Notes: generated from the letters alone by a model not told the origin. DNA of 64,000 nucleotides from CAVQWT01 sp963717705 (GCA_963717705.1 CAVQWT010000004.1:62001-126000); one strand, 5' to 3'; positions 28,358 to 37,929 are shown, counted from the first letter of the stretch. Program-made: numbers and translations.

Positions 28358-28957
28358 TCACTGCACGTCCAGCGCCTCGATCAGCATCAGCTCGCAGGCG
28401 CCGGCACCCGAGTCGGCCCGCGACAGCGACGTGCGCCAGACCGCGCCGTTCGGCTGGCGGGCGTCGACCAGCCAGCCCTCCGCGGTGATCAGCGCTCCCG
28501 GGCGCAGCGAGCGCAGCCGGCGCTCGATGTGCGGCGCCGCGGGAATGGCGTGAACCTGCGCGGCGCTCCGGACGAGCTCGTCGGGCGGCAGCGGAAAATG
28601 GGCACGGTCGCGCGGCTCCCAGTACAGGAACCGCCCCATCTGCGAGAACTCGAGCGCACCGACGACGGCAGGATCCGACATCCGGCCCCAGCCGATGCCG
28701 AGGTCGACCGGAGCCAGGTTCGCACCCGCGTCGATCCGGTAGATCTCCTTGCGCAGGACCAGCGCGGTGAAGCGATAGCGGGCGCGCTTCTCGAGCGCGA
28801 ATCCGGCGTGCTCGACGGTCCCGGCATCGGCGACCATCTCCTGCTGCGGCTCGGCCGCGGCGACGGCGCCCGGAGGCCGCGCCACCGGCCGCTCGGTGGT
28901 GAACCAGCGCCAGCCGCCGAGCAGGCCGAGGAGAATGATGACGACGAGGTACGGCAC
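28358..28957 (-). CDS. Hypothetical membrane-anchored protein
   Basis: 199 residues: one N-terminal membrane helix (PYLVVIILLGLLGGWRWF) and a soluble domain with FALEKRARYRFTALVLRKEIYR, GIGWGRMSDP, FSQMGRFLYWEP and a C-terminal MLIEALDVQ. The pattern RYRFTALVLRKEIYR...LGIGWGRMSD recurs in uncharacterised proteobacterial proteins as I remember them, but I cannot name a domain. Probably anchored in the inner membrane facing the periplasm. It lies between the convergent korB and the ABC importer unit. Confidence 0.65.
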   Translation of the reverse strand: MPYLVVIILLGLLGGWRWFTTERPVARPPGAVAAAEPQQEMVADAGTVEHAGFALEKRARYRFTALVLRKEIYRIDAGANLAPVDLGIGWGRMSDPAVVGALEFSQMGRFLYWEPRDRAHFPLPPDELVRSAAQVHAIPAAPHIERRLRSLRPGALITAEGWLVDARQPNGAVWRTSLSRADSGAGACELMLIEALDVQ

Positions 28958-29008
28958 GGCGGAGCGGATGGACTGCTGCCCGCGTAAGTGCGCGGAAACA
29001 GTCCGGTC

Positions 29009-30070
29009 TCAGGCGCCCGCGGGCGGCACCACTACCACGCCGTGGTTCGCCAGCGTCAGCGAGAGCGTCGCGCCCGCCGGCAGCGGCCGGTCGACGGCGG
29101 TGGAAATGACGAACAGCTCGCCCACCTCGGTGCGCAGCGTGTACTCCATCAGCTGGCCGAGATACGCCGATTTCCTGACCGTCGCCGGCAATCCGGGGGA
29201 GCCCGCCGGCAGGAACTCGATCGCCTCCGGTCGCAGCGCCACCTCGACCTCGCCATCGGGCTGGTTGCGATGCGGCAGGCGCAGCGTCACCGGCCCCAGC
29301 CGCACGTCGGCGTGCGTCGCGTCGCGGTTGCCGAGCGTCCCGCGCACGCGGTTGGCGTCGCCCATGAAGCCCGCGACGAACGGGTCGCGGGGCTGCTCGT
29401 AGAGCTCGCGCGGCGCGCCCTCCTGCGCGATCACCGCGCGGTTCATCACGATGATCCGGTCCGAGACGGCCATCGCTTCGGCCTGGTCGTGCGTCACGTA
29501 GACGACCGTCAGTCCCAGCCGCTGCTGCAGCTCCCGGATCTCCTCCCGCATCTGCCGGCGCAGCCGCGCGTCGAGGTTCGACAGCGGCTCGTCGAACAGC
29601 AGCACCGAGGGTTCGAGCACCAGCGCACGGGCGACGGCGACGCGCTGCTGCTGGCCGCCGGAGAGCTCGGACGGCAGCCGCTCGTCGTAGCCGGTGAGGC
29701 CGACGGTGGCGAGCGCGGTGCGCGCCTTCTCGTCGGCCTGCGCGAGCGGCGTGCGGGTGACGACGAGGCCGTAGCGGACGTTCTCCAGCACGTTCATGTG
29801 GGGGAACAGCGCGTAGCTCTGGAACACCATCGACACGTCGCGGTCGCAGGCCGCGCGCTCGGTCACGTCCTCGCCGCCGATGAAGATCCGGCCGTCGCTG
29901 GGGAGTTCGAGGCCCGCGATCATCCGCAGGATCGTCGTCTTGCCGCAGCCGGATGGCCCGAGCAGCGTGACCAGCGTGCCCGCGGCGACGGTGAAGGACA
30001 CGTCGCTGACGGCGGTGACGTCGCCGTAGCGCTTGACCACGTGGCGGAACTCGATCGAGGCGGCTTTCAT
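29009..30070 (-). CDS. ABC importer ATP-binding protein (FbpC/PotA type)
   Basis: 353 residues from the ATG at 30070. Walker A GPSGCGKTT, signature LSGGQQQRVAVARAL, Walker B LLFDEPLSNLD and the switch His in THDQAEAMAV; the C-terminal TOBE region (VEVALRPEAIEFL) is typical of MalK/PotA/FbpC-type importers. It energises the permease encoded 16 bases upstream. In the usual arrangement such systems import ferric iron, thiamine or phosphonates; substrate not determined. A longer frame upstream of MKAASIEF overlaps the permease and was rejected. Confidence 0.92.
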   Translation of the reverse strand: MKAASIEFRHVVKRYGDVTAVSDVSFTVAAGTLVTLLGPSGCGKTTILRMIAGLELPSDGRIFIGGEDVTERAACDRDVSMVFQSYALFPHMNVLENVRYGLVVTRTPLAQADEKARTALATVGLTGYDERLPSELSGGQQQRVAVARALVLEPSVLLFDEPLSNLDARLRRQMREEIRELQQRLGLTVVYVTHDQAEAMAVSDRIIVMNRAVIAQEGAPRELYEQPRDPFVAGFMGDANRVRGTLGNRDATHADVRLGPVTLRLPHRNQPDGEVEVALRPEAIEFLPAGSPGLPATVRKSAYLGQLMEYTLRTEVGELFVISTAVDRPLPAGATLSLTLANHGVVVVPPAGA

Positions 30071-30086
30071 CGTGACGGTGTCCGTT

Positions 30087-32318
30087 TCAGGCGGCGGTGC
30101 CGCCGAGTTGGCCGACGCCGCTGCCGGGGCTGCCGGGCGCGGCGGTCCCGCGGGCACGGCGGCCCAGCCGGCGCTCGCCGACCAGTTTCTGGATGATGAA
30201 GATGACGACGATCATCAGCACGATCAGCACCGAGCTGTAGGCGATCGCGACGCCGTAGTCGCCGTTGACCACGCGGTTGATGATGTACGTCGTTGCCCAT
30301 TCGTACTCGGCGGAGACGAGGAAGATCACCGCGGACACCGTGGTCATCGCGCGGACGAAGCTGTAGACCAGCGCCGCGACGATCGCCGGCTTCAGCAGCG
30401 GCAGCAGGATCGTGCGCAGCGTGGTGAAGCCGCGCGCGCCGAGCGTCGTCGACGCCTCGTCGAGGCTCTTGTCGATCTGCGTCATCGACGCCATGCCCGC
30501 GCGCACGCCGACCGGCATGTTGCGGAACACATTGCAGACGATCAGCACGATCGCCGTGCCGGTGATCTCGATCGGCGGCACGTTGAAGGCGAGGATGTAC
30601 GACACCCCGATCACGGTGCCGGGAATCGCGAACGAAAGCATGGTGCCGAACTCGAACGTCGACTGGCCGACGAATTTCTGCCGCGTCAGCAGGTAGGCGG
30701 CGAGGATCCCCAGCGCCGCGGTCACCGGCGCCGCGATCGCCGACAGCTTGACCGTCGTCCAGAACGAGTTCCACGCCGCGCCCGCCCAGATGAGTCCGTT
30801 CGGACCCCAGTCGAGTCCGAATGCCTTGACGTAGTGCTTGAAGGTCGGCGTGTAGTCGCGGCCCCAGGTCTCGACGAAGCCGCCGACCAGCGCCATCGCG
30901 TAGATGACGACCGTCAGCGCGGCCCAGGGCAGGGCCACACCGTAGCACAGCCGTCGCGCGACGTCGGGCAGCTGCGTCGGCAGCCCCGAGTCGCCCTTGC
31001 CCGACAGCGCCGTGTACACCTTCCTCCCCAGTACCCGGCGCTGCAGGAAGAACGCGCCGAGTGCGAACGCGAGCAGCACGATGCCGAGGGTCGCGGCGCG
31101 CCCCTGGTCGAGCTGCGCGCCGACCACCGAGAAGAAGATCTCTGTCGACAGCACCCCGAAGTTACCGCCCAGCAGGATCGGATTGCCGAAGTCGGCGATC
31201 GACTCGATGAAGCTGATCAGGAACGCGTTGGCCAGGCCCGGGCGCATCAGCGGCAGCGACACCGTGGTGAAGGTCTGCCAGCGGTCGGCGCGCAGCGTCT
31301 GCGCGGCTTCCTCCATCGACGGCGACACGCCCTCGACGACGCCGATCAGCACCAGGAAGGCGATCGGCGTGAAAGCGAACACCTGCGCGACCAGCACGCC
31401 CTGGAAGCCGTAGATCCAGCGCGTCGGCTCGACGTGGAACGCCCACTCGAGGAACTGGTTGACGAGTCCCGAGCGGCCGAAGATCAGGATCAGCCCGAGG
31501 CCGATGACGAACGGCGGCGTGATGATCGGCAGCACCGACAGGATGCGCAGCGACCGCTTGTACGGGAACGCCGTCCGCGTCGCAATCAGGGCGAAGGCGA
31601 GCCCCAGCGCCGTGCAGGCGATCGCACAGGCCAGCGCCAGCGCCAGCGTGTTCCAGGCCACGCCGCAGCGGGTGCCGCCGCCGAGGCAGCCCAGCCCCCA
31701 GATCTTCTCGGTGAGGAGCCGGGTGAAGAACGCCGCCGGCGAGAACGCGCCGTCGGACCCTTCGACGGCCGAAATCAGGATCTTGACGACGGGAAAGAAC
31801 GTGAAGATGCCGACCAGCAGCGCGACGGTGACGACGCTGCCGGCGACGAAGCCGTCGCCCTTGAACCAGCCCCGCCCGGCGAGCCCGAGCGAGAACAGCA
31901 TCGCGAACGCGGTCAGGACCAGCGCGGCGCCCAGCCCCATGCCGAACTGTCCGGACTTGAGTTCGCCGAACAGGCTGGAGAGCGCGTCGAAGCTGAAGCC
32001 GCGCGCGCCGATCGCGAAGCCCTGCGCCAGCGTGTAGACGAAGCCCAGCGCGCCCAGGGTCAGCAGCAGGTTGGCGCGCGCGCGGCGGTCGAGCGACGGC
32101 AGCAGCGCGAGCGCGCAGCCCGCCAGGAGCAGCACGACGGGCAGCAGCCAGGTCCGGCCGTGGCCGGCGATCTGCCACAGCGCGGGTGCGTTGTCCTTCG
32201 CCGCGAAGTGCGCGATCCAGCCGGTGGACAGCACCGAGTCCTGCAGCATGTACCAGGGCACACACAGCAGCCCGGCGGCCCCGACCGCGAGCCAGAGCAG
32301 GAGCGGGCGCGACGTCAT
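30087..32318 (-). CDS. ABC importer permease, fused double domain (FbpB-like)
   Basis: 743 residues, about 16 hydrophobic segments. Two binding-protein-dependent permease domains are fused in one chain, each with an EAA loop (MEEAAQTLRADRWQTFTTVSLPLMRPG and LDEASTTLGARGFTTLRTILLPLLKPA), preceded by an unusually long N-terminal block of extra helices. This is the FbpB/SfuB organisation of Fe3+ importers. Start ATG at 32318 overlaps the upstream binding-protein stop (ATGA). Iron is the default guess only. Confidence 0.9.
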   Translation of the reverse strand: MTSRPLLLWLAVGAAGLLCVPWYMLQDSVLSTGWIAHFAAKDNAPALWQIAGHGRTWLLPVVLLLAGCALALLPSLDRRARANLLLTLGALGFVYTLAQGFAIGARGFSFDALSSLFGELKSGQFGMGLGAALVLTAFAMLFSLGLAGRGWFKGDGFVAGSVVTVALLVGIFTFFPVVKILISAVEGSDGAFSPAAFFTRLLTEKIWGLGCLGGGTRCGVAWNTLALALACAIACTALGLAFALIATRTAFPYKRSLRILSVLPIITPPFVIGLGLILIFGRSGLVNQFLEWAFHVEPTRWIYGFQGVLVAQVFAFTPIAFLVLIGVVEGVSPSMEEAAQTLRADRWQTFTTVSLPLMRPGLANAFLISFIESIADFGNPILLGGNFGVLSTEIFFSVVGAQLDQGRAATLGIVLLAFALGAFFLQRRVLGRKVYTALSGKGDSGLPTQLPDVARRLCYGVALPWAALTVVIYAMALVGGFVETWGRDYTPTFKHYVKAFGLDWGPNGLIWAGAAWNSFWTTVKLSAIAAPVTAALGILAAYLLTRQKFVGQSTFEFGTMLSFAIPGTVIGVSYILAFNVPPIEITGTAIVLIVCNVFRNMPVGVRAGMASMTQIDKSLDEASTTLGARGFTTLRTILLPLLKPAIVAALVYSFVRAMTTVSAVIFLVSAEYEWATTYIINRVVNGDYGVAIAYSSVLIVLMIVVIFIIQKLVGERRLGRRARGTAAPGSPGSGVGQLGGTAA

Positions 32319-33369
32319 CGCGGCGCCGCGTTGATTTCCCTTTCCCAGCGCTCGAGCAGCCGGCGCCGCTCGGCCGAGCTGCCGTACTTCGCGAAGTCGT
32401 ATTCGATCACCTTGATCTCGGACAGCTTCGGCACCTGCGGCGGCAGCGGCACGCCGCGGTTGGTCGGGATGGCGAATTCCTTGACCTCGAGCCCGACCTT
32501 CTGCCCCTCGGCGGAAAGCGCGAAGTCGATGAACCGGCGCGCGGCCTCCGGGTTGCGCGTGCCCTTGATGATCGCCGTCGAGCCGATCTCGTAGCCGACG
32601 CCCTCGCAGGGCAGCACCGGCTCGACCGGGAAGCCGCGGACGATTTCGTTGATCACGCCGTGCAGCACCGTGCTGCCGATCGCCGTCTCGCCGCGCGTCA
32701 CCGCGGTCATCGGACCGATACCCGATCGCGCGTACTGGTTGACGTTGCGGTGGACCTCGAGCATGTACTTGAACGCGGGGTCCTCGCCGAACACCTGCAC
32801 CAGCGTCGCGAGCATCAGGTACGCGGTGCCCGAAGAGTTCGGGTTGCCGAACATGATCTCGTTCTTGTAGACCGGATTGACGAGGTCCTTCCAGCACTTC
32901 GGCACCGGCAGCTTCTTCTTTGCCATCAGCTCGGTGTTGTAGCCGAGGGCGATGATGCCGCCGTAGACGCCCGAGACGCGGTTCTTCGACAGGTCGCTGA
33001 TGCGCTGCGCCCAGTCGTAGAGCTGGCCGACGTTCGGCGACCGGTACTCGTCGAGCAGCCCTTCCTCGGCCGCCTGCAGGTACGAATCGCCGGGCCCGGC
33101 CCACCACACGTCGCCCTTCGGGTTCTCGCGCTCCGCCTTGATCTGCGCCAGCATCTCGCCGGTGGCCTTCTGGATCACCGCCACCCGGGTGCCGCTGGCC
33201 TTCTCGAAGCCGACCGCCATGCCCTGGCACCATGCGGTGTTGGGCGAGCTGCAGTACAGGTTGAGCTGGCCCTGGGCGAGCGCAGCCACGGGCGCGAATC
33301 CGAGCGCCAGTGCGACCGCGGCGGCGGCGACGGTGGCGAAGGCGCGCCGGGGGGGGGACGCTGGGTCAT
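32315..33369 (-). pseudogene. ABC importer periplasmic binding protein 1, frame broken in a C9 tract
   Basis: Family-1 solute-binding protein: LNLYCSSPNTAWCQGMAVGFEKASG near the mature N-terminus, WAGPGDSYLQAAEEGLLDEY, ALGYNTELMAKK and NPNSSGTAYLML. From GTG at 33289 it lacks a signal peptide. An ATG at 33369 starts MTQRPPP, and with one more C in the C9 run (G9 on the plus strand, 33349-33357) the frame joins RRAFATVAAAAVALALGFAPVAALAQ, a textbook signal peptide, giving 351 residues. The run is thus a likely length error or a slippage switch. Paralogous to the next gene upstream; overlaps the permease start. Confidence 0.8.
33349..33357. repeat. Nine-G homopolymer in the signal-peptide region of binding protein 1
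   Basis: A run of nine G on the plus strand, within the first codons of the gene starting at 33369. Ten bases would restore the frame between the start codon and the signal peptide. Such tracts are prone to slipped-strand mispairing and to sequencing error. Confidence 0.7.
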
Positions 33370-33466
33370 GGCAACTCCGGGTGCGACGTGGTTGTGCGGA
33401 TGGTCCTGCGGGCGGATGACAGGGCGTGGCCGGACGCCGGCCACCGGCCAGGCGCGCGCCGCATCG

Positions 33467-34507
33467 TCACTTGGTGGCGATCGAGCCGACTTCGCGGTCC
33501 CAGCGCTCGAGCAGCCGCTTGCGCTCGGCGGAGCTGCCGAACCTGGCGAAGTCGTAGTTGATGAGCTTGATGTCCTCGAGCTTCGGCGACAGCGGCGAGA
33601 TCGGCGCGTCCTTGTTCGACGGCAGCTGGAACTGCTTCGCCTGCGCGCCCAGCGCCTGCGCCTTGGCCGACAGCGCCCAGTCGACGAACTTCTTCGCATT
33701 GTCGAGGTTGCGCGCGCCCTTGACGATCGACAGCGAGCCGATTTCGTAGCCGGTGCCTTCGCACGGCGCCACGCCCCGGACCGGGAAGCCCGCCTGCGCC
33801 TCGGTGACGACGTCGTGGATGAACGAGATCGAGGCCAGCGTCTCGCCGCGCGCCGCCGCCTTGATCGGCGCGACCCCCGACCGCGGGTAGTTGTTGATGT
33901 TCGCGTGCAGCGCCTTCAGGTATTTGAACGCCTCCTCCTCGCCGAACACCTGGACGATGGTCGCGATCGCCGTGTACGCGGTGCCCGAGGCGTTGGGGTT
34001 GGCCATCTGTACCTCGCCCTTGAATTCCGGCTTGACCAGGTCGCGCCAGCACGCCGGCGCCGCCAGCTTTCTCTTCGCCAGCAGCTCGGTGTTGTAGCCG
34101 ATGCCGAGCGCGCCAAGGTACATCCCGACGGTGCGGTACTTCGACTGCTCGGCCTGCCGCTGCGCCCACGGCTGCAACTGCGGCAGCATCGGCGACTTGT
34201 ACTCCTCGAGCAGCCCCTGCTCGGCTGCCTGCAGGTGCGGATCACCGGTGCCGCCGAACCAGACGTCGAGCTTCGGGTTGGCCTTTTCCGCGGCGATCTG
34301 TGCGAACGACTCGCCCGAGCCCTTCAGCGTCATCGTCACCTTGATGCCGGTCTCCTTCTCGAAGGTCGTCGCGGCGAGGCTGCACCACTCGGCCTGGACC
34401 GGGCAGATGACGTTGACCACGCCCTGCGCAAGGGCGGGTCCGGCGGGAAAGGCGAGCGCGGCGGCGATCGCGATGGCGGCGCAGGCCTGCGGGCGAAACG
34501 GGGACAT
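33467..34507 (-). CDS. ABC importer periplasmic binding protein 2
   Basis: 346 residues with an intact signal peptide (MSPFRPQACAAIAIAAALAF...ALAQ). The mature part (VVNVICPVQAEWCSLAATTFEKETG, FGGTGDPHLQAAEQGLLEEY, GIGYNTELLAKRK, NPNASGTAYTAIA) is a clear paralogue of the neighbouring binding protein; both end with a similar SSAERxRLLERWxRE segment. It is the first gene of the importer unit. The two may have different ligands or one may be redundant. AfuA/FbpA-like iron binding is possible, but iron-ligand tyrosines were not verified. Confidence 0.88.
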   Translation of the reverse strand: MSPFRPQACAAIAIAAALAFPAGPALAQGVVNVICPVQAEWCSLAATTFEKETGIKVTMTLKGSGESFAQIAAEKANPKLDVWFGGTGDPHLQAAEQGLLEEYKSPMLPQLQPWAQRQAEQSKYRTVGMYLGALGIGYNTELLAKRKLAAPACWRDLVKPEFKGEVQMANPNASGTAYTAIATIVQVFGEEEAFKYLKALHANINNYPRSGVAPIKAAARGETLASISFIHDVVTEAQAGFPVRGVAPCEGTGYEIGSLSIVKGARNLDNAKKFVDWALSAKAQALGAQAKQFQLPSNKDAPISPLSPKLEDIKLINYDFARFGSSAERKRLLERWDREVGSIATK

Positions 34508-34665
34508 GGCTGGAATCCTCTCGAGGGGGCGGGCGGCCTCGGCGTGCCGCCTCGCGGGTGAAGGCTGTAATATTCGGCCATCGCGCTTCCGGGCGTCAAC
34601 CTGATTCGGCGGCGCGCGGTTTGTCCACCACGCGCCGTCGCGGCGCCACGGGTCCTGCGCCCATC

Positions 34666-35622
34666 ATGTCCTCGACCACCTCCGTCCCGTCCGCCGTGCG
34701 CCTGGGCATCGATCTCGGCGGCACCAAGATCGAGATCGCCGCGTTCGCGCCGGATGGCACCGAGCGGGCCCGGCGCCGCATCGCCACGCCGCAGGGGGAC
34801 TATGCGGGGACCATCGCGGCGGTGGTCGCGCTGGTCGCCGGCGTCGAGTCCGAGCTGGCACTCGATCCCGGTGGGGCGACGGTCGGCATTGGGACCCCGG
34901 GCTCGCGTTCGCGCGCGACCGGGCTTCTGCGCGGCTGCAACTCGGTGTGCCTCAACGGCAAGCCGTTCGGCGACGACCTCGCGGCGGCGCTGCGGCGGCC
35001 GGTGGCGCTCTCGAACGACGCCAACTGCTTCGCGCTGTCCGAGGCGACCGACGGGGCAGGCGCCGGGGCGCGGGTCGTCTTCGGCGTCATCCTTGGCACC
35101 GGCGTTGGCGGGGGCATCGTCGTCGACGGCCGCGTGCTCGACGGGCCCAACGGCATCGCGGGCGAGTGGGGTCACAATCCGCTGCCGTGGCCGCGCGACG
35201 ACGAGCGGCCCGGGCCGGCTTGCTTCTGCGGTCACACCGGCTGCATCGAGACGTTCCTGTCGGGCCCAGGCCTCGAGCGCGACCACGCGCGGACCGTCGC
35301 GAACGGCCGGACGGCACCCGCGGCCACCGCCGTCGCGATCGGTGCCGCGGCGGCCGCCGGCGACTTCGACGCGCAGCGGACGCTGGCGCGGTACGAGGAA
35401 CGCCTGGCCCGCGCGTTGGCGCACGTCATCAACGTGCTGGACCCGGACGTGATCGTACTCGGCGGGGGACTGTCGAACCTCGAGCGTCTGTACGCCAACG
35501 TGCCGACGTTGTGGGGCCCGTGGGTGTTCAGCGATTGCGTGGACACCCGACTGGTGCCGAACCGGCATGGCGACTCGAGCGGCGTGCGCGGCGCCGCGTG
35601 GCTTCCGGCCGGGACGCGCTGA
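34666..35622 (+). CDS. ROK-family sugar kinase (fructokinase/GlcNAc kinase type)
   Basis: 318 residues. N-terminal ATP loop LGIDLGGTKIEIAAF, catalytic Asp in SNDANCFALSEA, ILGTGVGGGIVVDG and the ROK zinc site GHNPLPW...CFCGHTGCIETFLSGP. It phosphorylates a hexose; in this subgroup fructose or N-acetylglucosamine is usual, not resolved here. Start MSSTTSVPSAVRLG at 34666; upstream frame is open but not protein-like. It is divergent from the ABC importer, and converges with the H1-like remnant. Confidence 0.9.
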   Translation: MSSTTSVPSAVRLGIDLGGTKIEIAAFAPDGTERARRRIATPQGDYAGTIAAVVALVAGVESELALDPGGATVGIGTPGSRSRATGLLRGCNSVCLNGKPFGDDLAAALRRPVALSNDANCFALSEATDGAGAGARVVFGVILGTGVGGGIVVDGRVLDGPNGIAGEWGHNPLPWPRDDERPGPACFCGHTGCIETFLSGPGLERDHARTVANGRTAPAATAVAIGAAAAAGDFDAQRTLARYEERLARALAHVINVLDPDVIVLGGGLSNLERLYANVPTLWGPWVFSDCVDTRLVPNRHGDSSGVRGAAWLPAGTR

Positions 35623-35676
35623 GCGCCGCGATGCGGCACGGCGGGCCGGGCGGCGCCGCCGCCCCGCGAGGCTGCG

Positions 35677-35844
35677 TTATTGCTTCTTCGCCGCGCGCTT
35701 GGCGGCCTTCTCGGCTTTCGACTTGTGGGCGAGGTCGGCGCGGTGGGCGCGTTCGTAGGTCTGGATGTCCTTGAACTTGCCGCTCTCGTCGCGAACGGCT
35801 TAGAGCTTCTTGCCGGCGGTGCTGCGGTGGGTGGTTCGGGCCAT
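35677..35844 (-). pseudogene. Short H1-like N-terminal module with in-frame TAA
   Basis: An AGGAG eight bases before the ATG at 35844 starts MARTTHRSTAGKKL, then a TAA (35800-35802), then AVRDESGKFKDIQTYERAH and a KAEKAAKRAAKKQ tail to the stop at 35677. The intact relative at 12861-13349 has Tyr at the TAA position (KLYAVRDESGKFKDIQTYKRAH), so a single base change explains the stop. Restored length is 55 residues. It lacks the long Lys/Ala tail of that relative. Pseudogene or sequence error. Confidence 0.75.
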
Positions 35845-36058
35845 GCGTGGATCTCCTGTCCGGGTTCACGGGGTGCCCGTCCGCTGGCAGTCCCGCCGAT
35901 CACGGCGGGCTGCGCGGGAGTTTCGCGCAAATCGGCGACGTTGTCATCGTGCGCCGCGACGAGGGCGGCGGCGGTGCGTCGGAACCGGTGCCCGCGCTCT
36001 CGCCGGGGAAGCGGCGGCGGCAGGCATCACCGCGCTCGCGGTGCGGCGGCTCGTGCGA

Positions 36059-37729
36059 TCACATGTTCGGATAGTTCGGCCCGCCGCCGCCCTCCGGCGT
36101 GACCCAGTGGATGTTCTGCCGTGGGTCCTTGATGTCGCAGGTCTTGCAGTGCACGCAGTTGGCGGCGTTGATCTGCAGCCGCTGCGCACCGCCCCCCGTC
36201 GCCTCGTCGGCCACGTACTCGTAGACGCCGGCAGGGCAGTAGCGCTGTTCCGGCCCGCCGTAGACGGCCAGGTTGACGGCGACGGGGACGCGCGTGTCGC
36301 GCAACTGGAGGTGGACCGGCTGGTCCTCCTCGTGGCTGGTGTTCGACAGGAACACGCTCGACAGCTTGTCGAAGCTGACCACGCCGTCCGGCTTCGGATA
36401 CGCGATCGGCGGCATCGCAGCCGCCGGCGCCGTCTCCTCGTGGTCGGCCTTGCCGTGACGCAGCGTCCAGCCGACGAGCCGGCCCAGCCCGAGGTCGTTG
36501 AGCCACATGTGCACGCCACCGTGCACGGTGCCGGCCCACATCCCCCACTTGAGGCCGGGCTTGACGTTGCGGACCTTGTAGAGATCCTCGTACACCCACG
36601 AGCGCCGATACGCCTCGGGATAATCGGCGAGCACGTCGTGCGCCCGGCCGGCACCGAGCGCCGCATGCGCGCTGTCCGCCGCGAGCATGCCGGTCTTCAT
36701 CGCGTTGTGCGAACCCTTGATCCGCGGCAGGTTGACGAAGCCCGCCGAGCAGCCGATCAGCGCACCGCCGGGGAACGCCAGCTGCGGCACCGACTGCAGC
36801 CCGCCCTCGTTGATCGCGCGCGCGCCGTAGACGAGCCGCTTGCCCCCCTCGAAGGTGGGCCGGATCGCCGGGTGCGTCTTGAACCGCTGGAACTCGTCGA
36901 ACGGCGAGAGGTTCGGATTGGCGTAGTTGAGGTGGATGACGAAGCCCACCGACACCAGGTTGTCGCCGAAGTGGTACAGGAACGAGCCGCCGCCGGTCTG
37001 GCTGTCGAGCGGCCATCCCTGCGAGTGCAGCACCAGGCCCGGCCGGTGCTGCGCCGGGTCGATCTGCCAGAGTTCCTTGATCCCGATGCCGTATTTCTGC
37101 GGGTCGACGCCGTCGCGCAGGTTGAACCGGGCCATCAGCTCCTGCGCGAGCGAACCCCGGCAGCCTTCGCCGAACAGCGTGTACCTGGCGCGCAGTTCCA
37201 TCCCGCGCTGGAACTCGGCCTTCGGCGCGCCGTCGCGCGCGATGCCGAGGTCGCCGGTGGCGACGCCGGCGACCGCACCCTTGGCGTCGAACAGCACCTC
37301 CGCGGCGGCGAAGCCGGGGTAGATCTCGACCCCGAGCGTCTCGGCCTCGCGGGCCAGCCAGCGGCAGACGTTGCCGAGGCTGACGATGAACATGCCGTGG
37401 TTGCTCATCAGCGGCGGCAGCAGGCCGTTGGGGATGCGCCACGACTTCTCGGCACCGAGGACCAGAAAGCGATCGTCGGTGACCGGGTTGTCCAGCGGGG
37501 CGCCCCGTTCCTTCCAGTCCGGGAACAGCTCGCGCATCGCGCGCGGGTCCATGATCGCGCCGGACAGGATGTGTGCGCCGATCTCCGAGCCCTTCTCGAG
37601 GACGCAGACCGAGACCTCGCGCCCCGCTGCGGCGGCGAGCTGCTTGAGGCGGATGGCCGCCGAGAGGCCCGAAGGCCCGCCGCCGACGATCACCACGTCG
37701 TACTCCATCGCCTCGCGTTCCGCTGCCAT
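36059..37729 (-). CDS. Electron transfer flavoprotein:ubiquinone oxidoreductase
   Basis: 556 residues. FAD loop YDVVIVGGGPSGLSAAI, quinone/FAD region (LGVEIYPGFAAAEVLF), GCSAGFVNLPRIKGSHNAM, and the C-terminal 4Fe-4S motif CPAGVYEY...CVHCKTCDIKDPRQNIHW: the standard ETF-QO architecture and length. It passes electrons from ETF, reduced by acyl-CoA and other dehydrogenases, to ubiquinone at the inner membrane. GGAG lies five bases before the ATG at 37729. It is divergent from the HdrD-like gene at 37930. etfAB are not in the window. Confidence 0.94.
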   Translation of the reverse strand: MAAEREAMEYDVVIVGGGPSGLSAAIRLKQLAAAAGREVSVCVLEKGSEIGAHILSGAIMDPRAMRELFPDWKERGAPLDNPVTDDRFLVLGAEKSWRIPNGLLPPLMSNHGMFIVSLGNVCRWLAREAETLGVEIYPGFAAAEVLFDAKGAVAGVATGDLGIARDGAPKAEFQRGMELRARYTLFGEGCRGSLAQELMARFNLRDGVDPQKYGIGIKELWQIDPAQHRPGLVLHSQGWPLDSQTGGGSFLYHFGDNLVSVGFVIHLNYANPNLSPFDEFQRFKTHPAIRPTFEGGKRLVYGARAINEGGLQSVPQLAFPGGALIGCSAGFVNLPRIKGSHNAMKTGMLAADSAHAALGAGRAHDVLADYPEAYRRSWVYEDLYKVRNVKPGLKWGMWAGTVHGGVHMWLNDLGLGRLVGWTLRHGKADHEETAPAAAMPPIAYPKPDGVVSFDKLSSVFLSNTSHEEDQPVHLQLRDTRVPVAVNLAVYGGPEQRYCPAGVYEYVADEATGGGAQRLQINAANCVHCKTCDIKDPRQNIHWVTPEGGGGPNYPNM

Positions 37730-37786
37730 TGCCGCTCCGTCGTCGATCGGAAAGGGCCGCGGATGCCGCGGCCGAAAGGCGAATTG

Positions 37787-37792
37787 TATAAT
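37787..37792 (+). promoter_or_regulatory. Candidate -10 box for the 37930 operon
   Basis: Perfect TATAAT, about 140 bases before the ATG at 37930, in the divergent gap with the ETF-QO gene. It is preceded by TTG, but the -35 region is weak. A leader of about 130 nucleotides would result. Confidence 0.4.
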
Positions 37793-37929
37793 GCGTCAGC
37801 TTGGCCCCGGTCGGCGACCGTTGGCGCAGGCGCGTCGCGTCGCCGACGCGTGGCCCTCGCTCCTCCGATCGCATTCGATCGCCGCCGCCGAATCCCCTCA
37901 GCGCCGCCGCCACCCGCCCCCCACCGCCG

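Noticed and set aside
30033..32594. 853-codon plus-strand open frame opposite the ABC permease
   Set aside because: Arg/Asp/Gln-rich composition typical of antisense to membrane-protein genes; no domain or start context.
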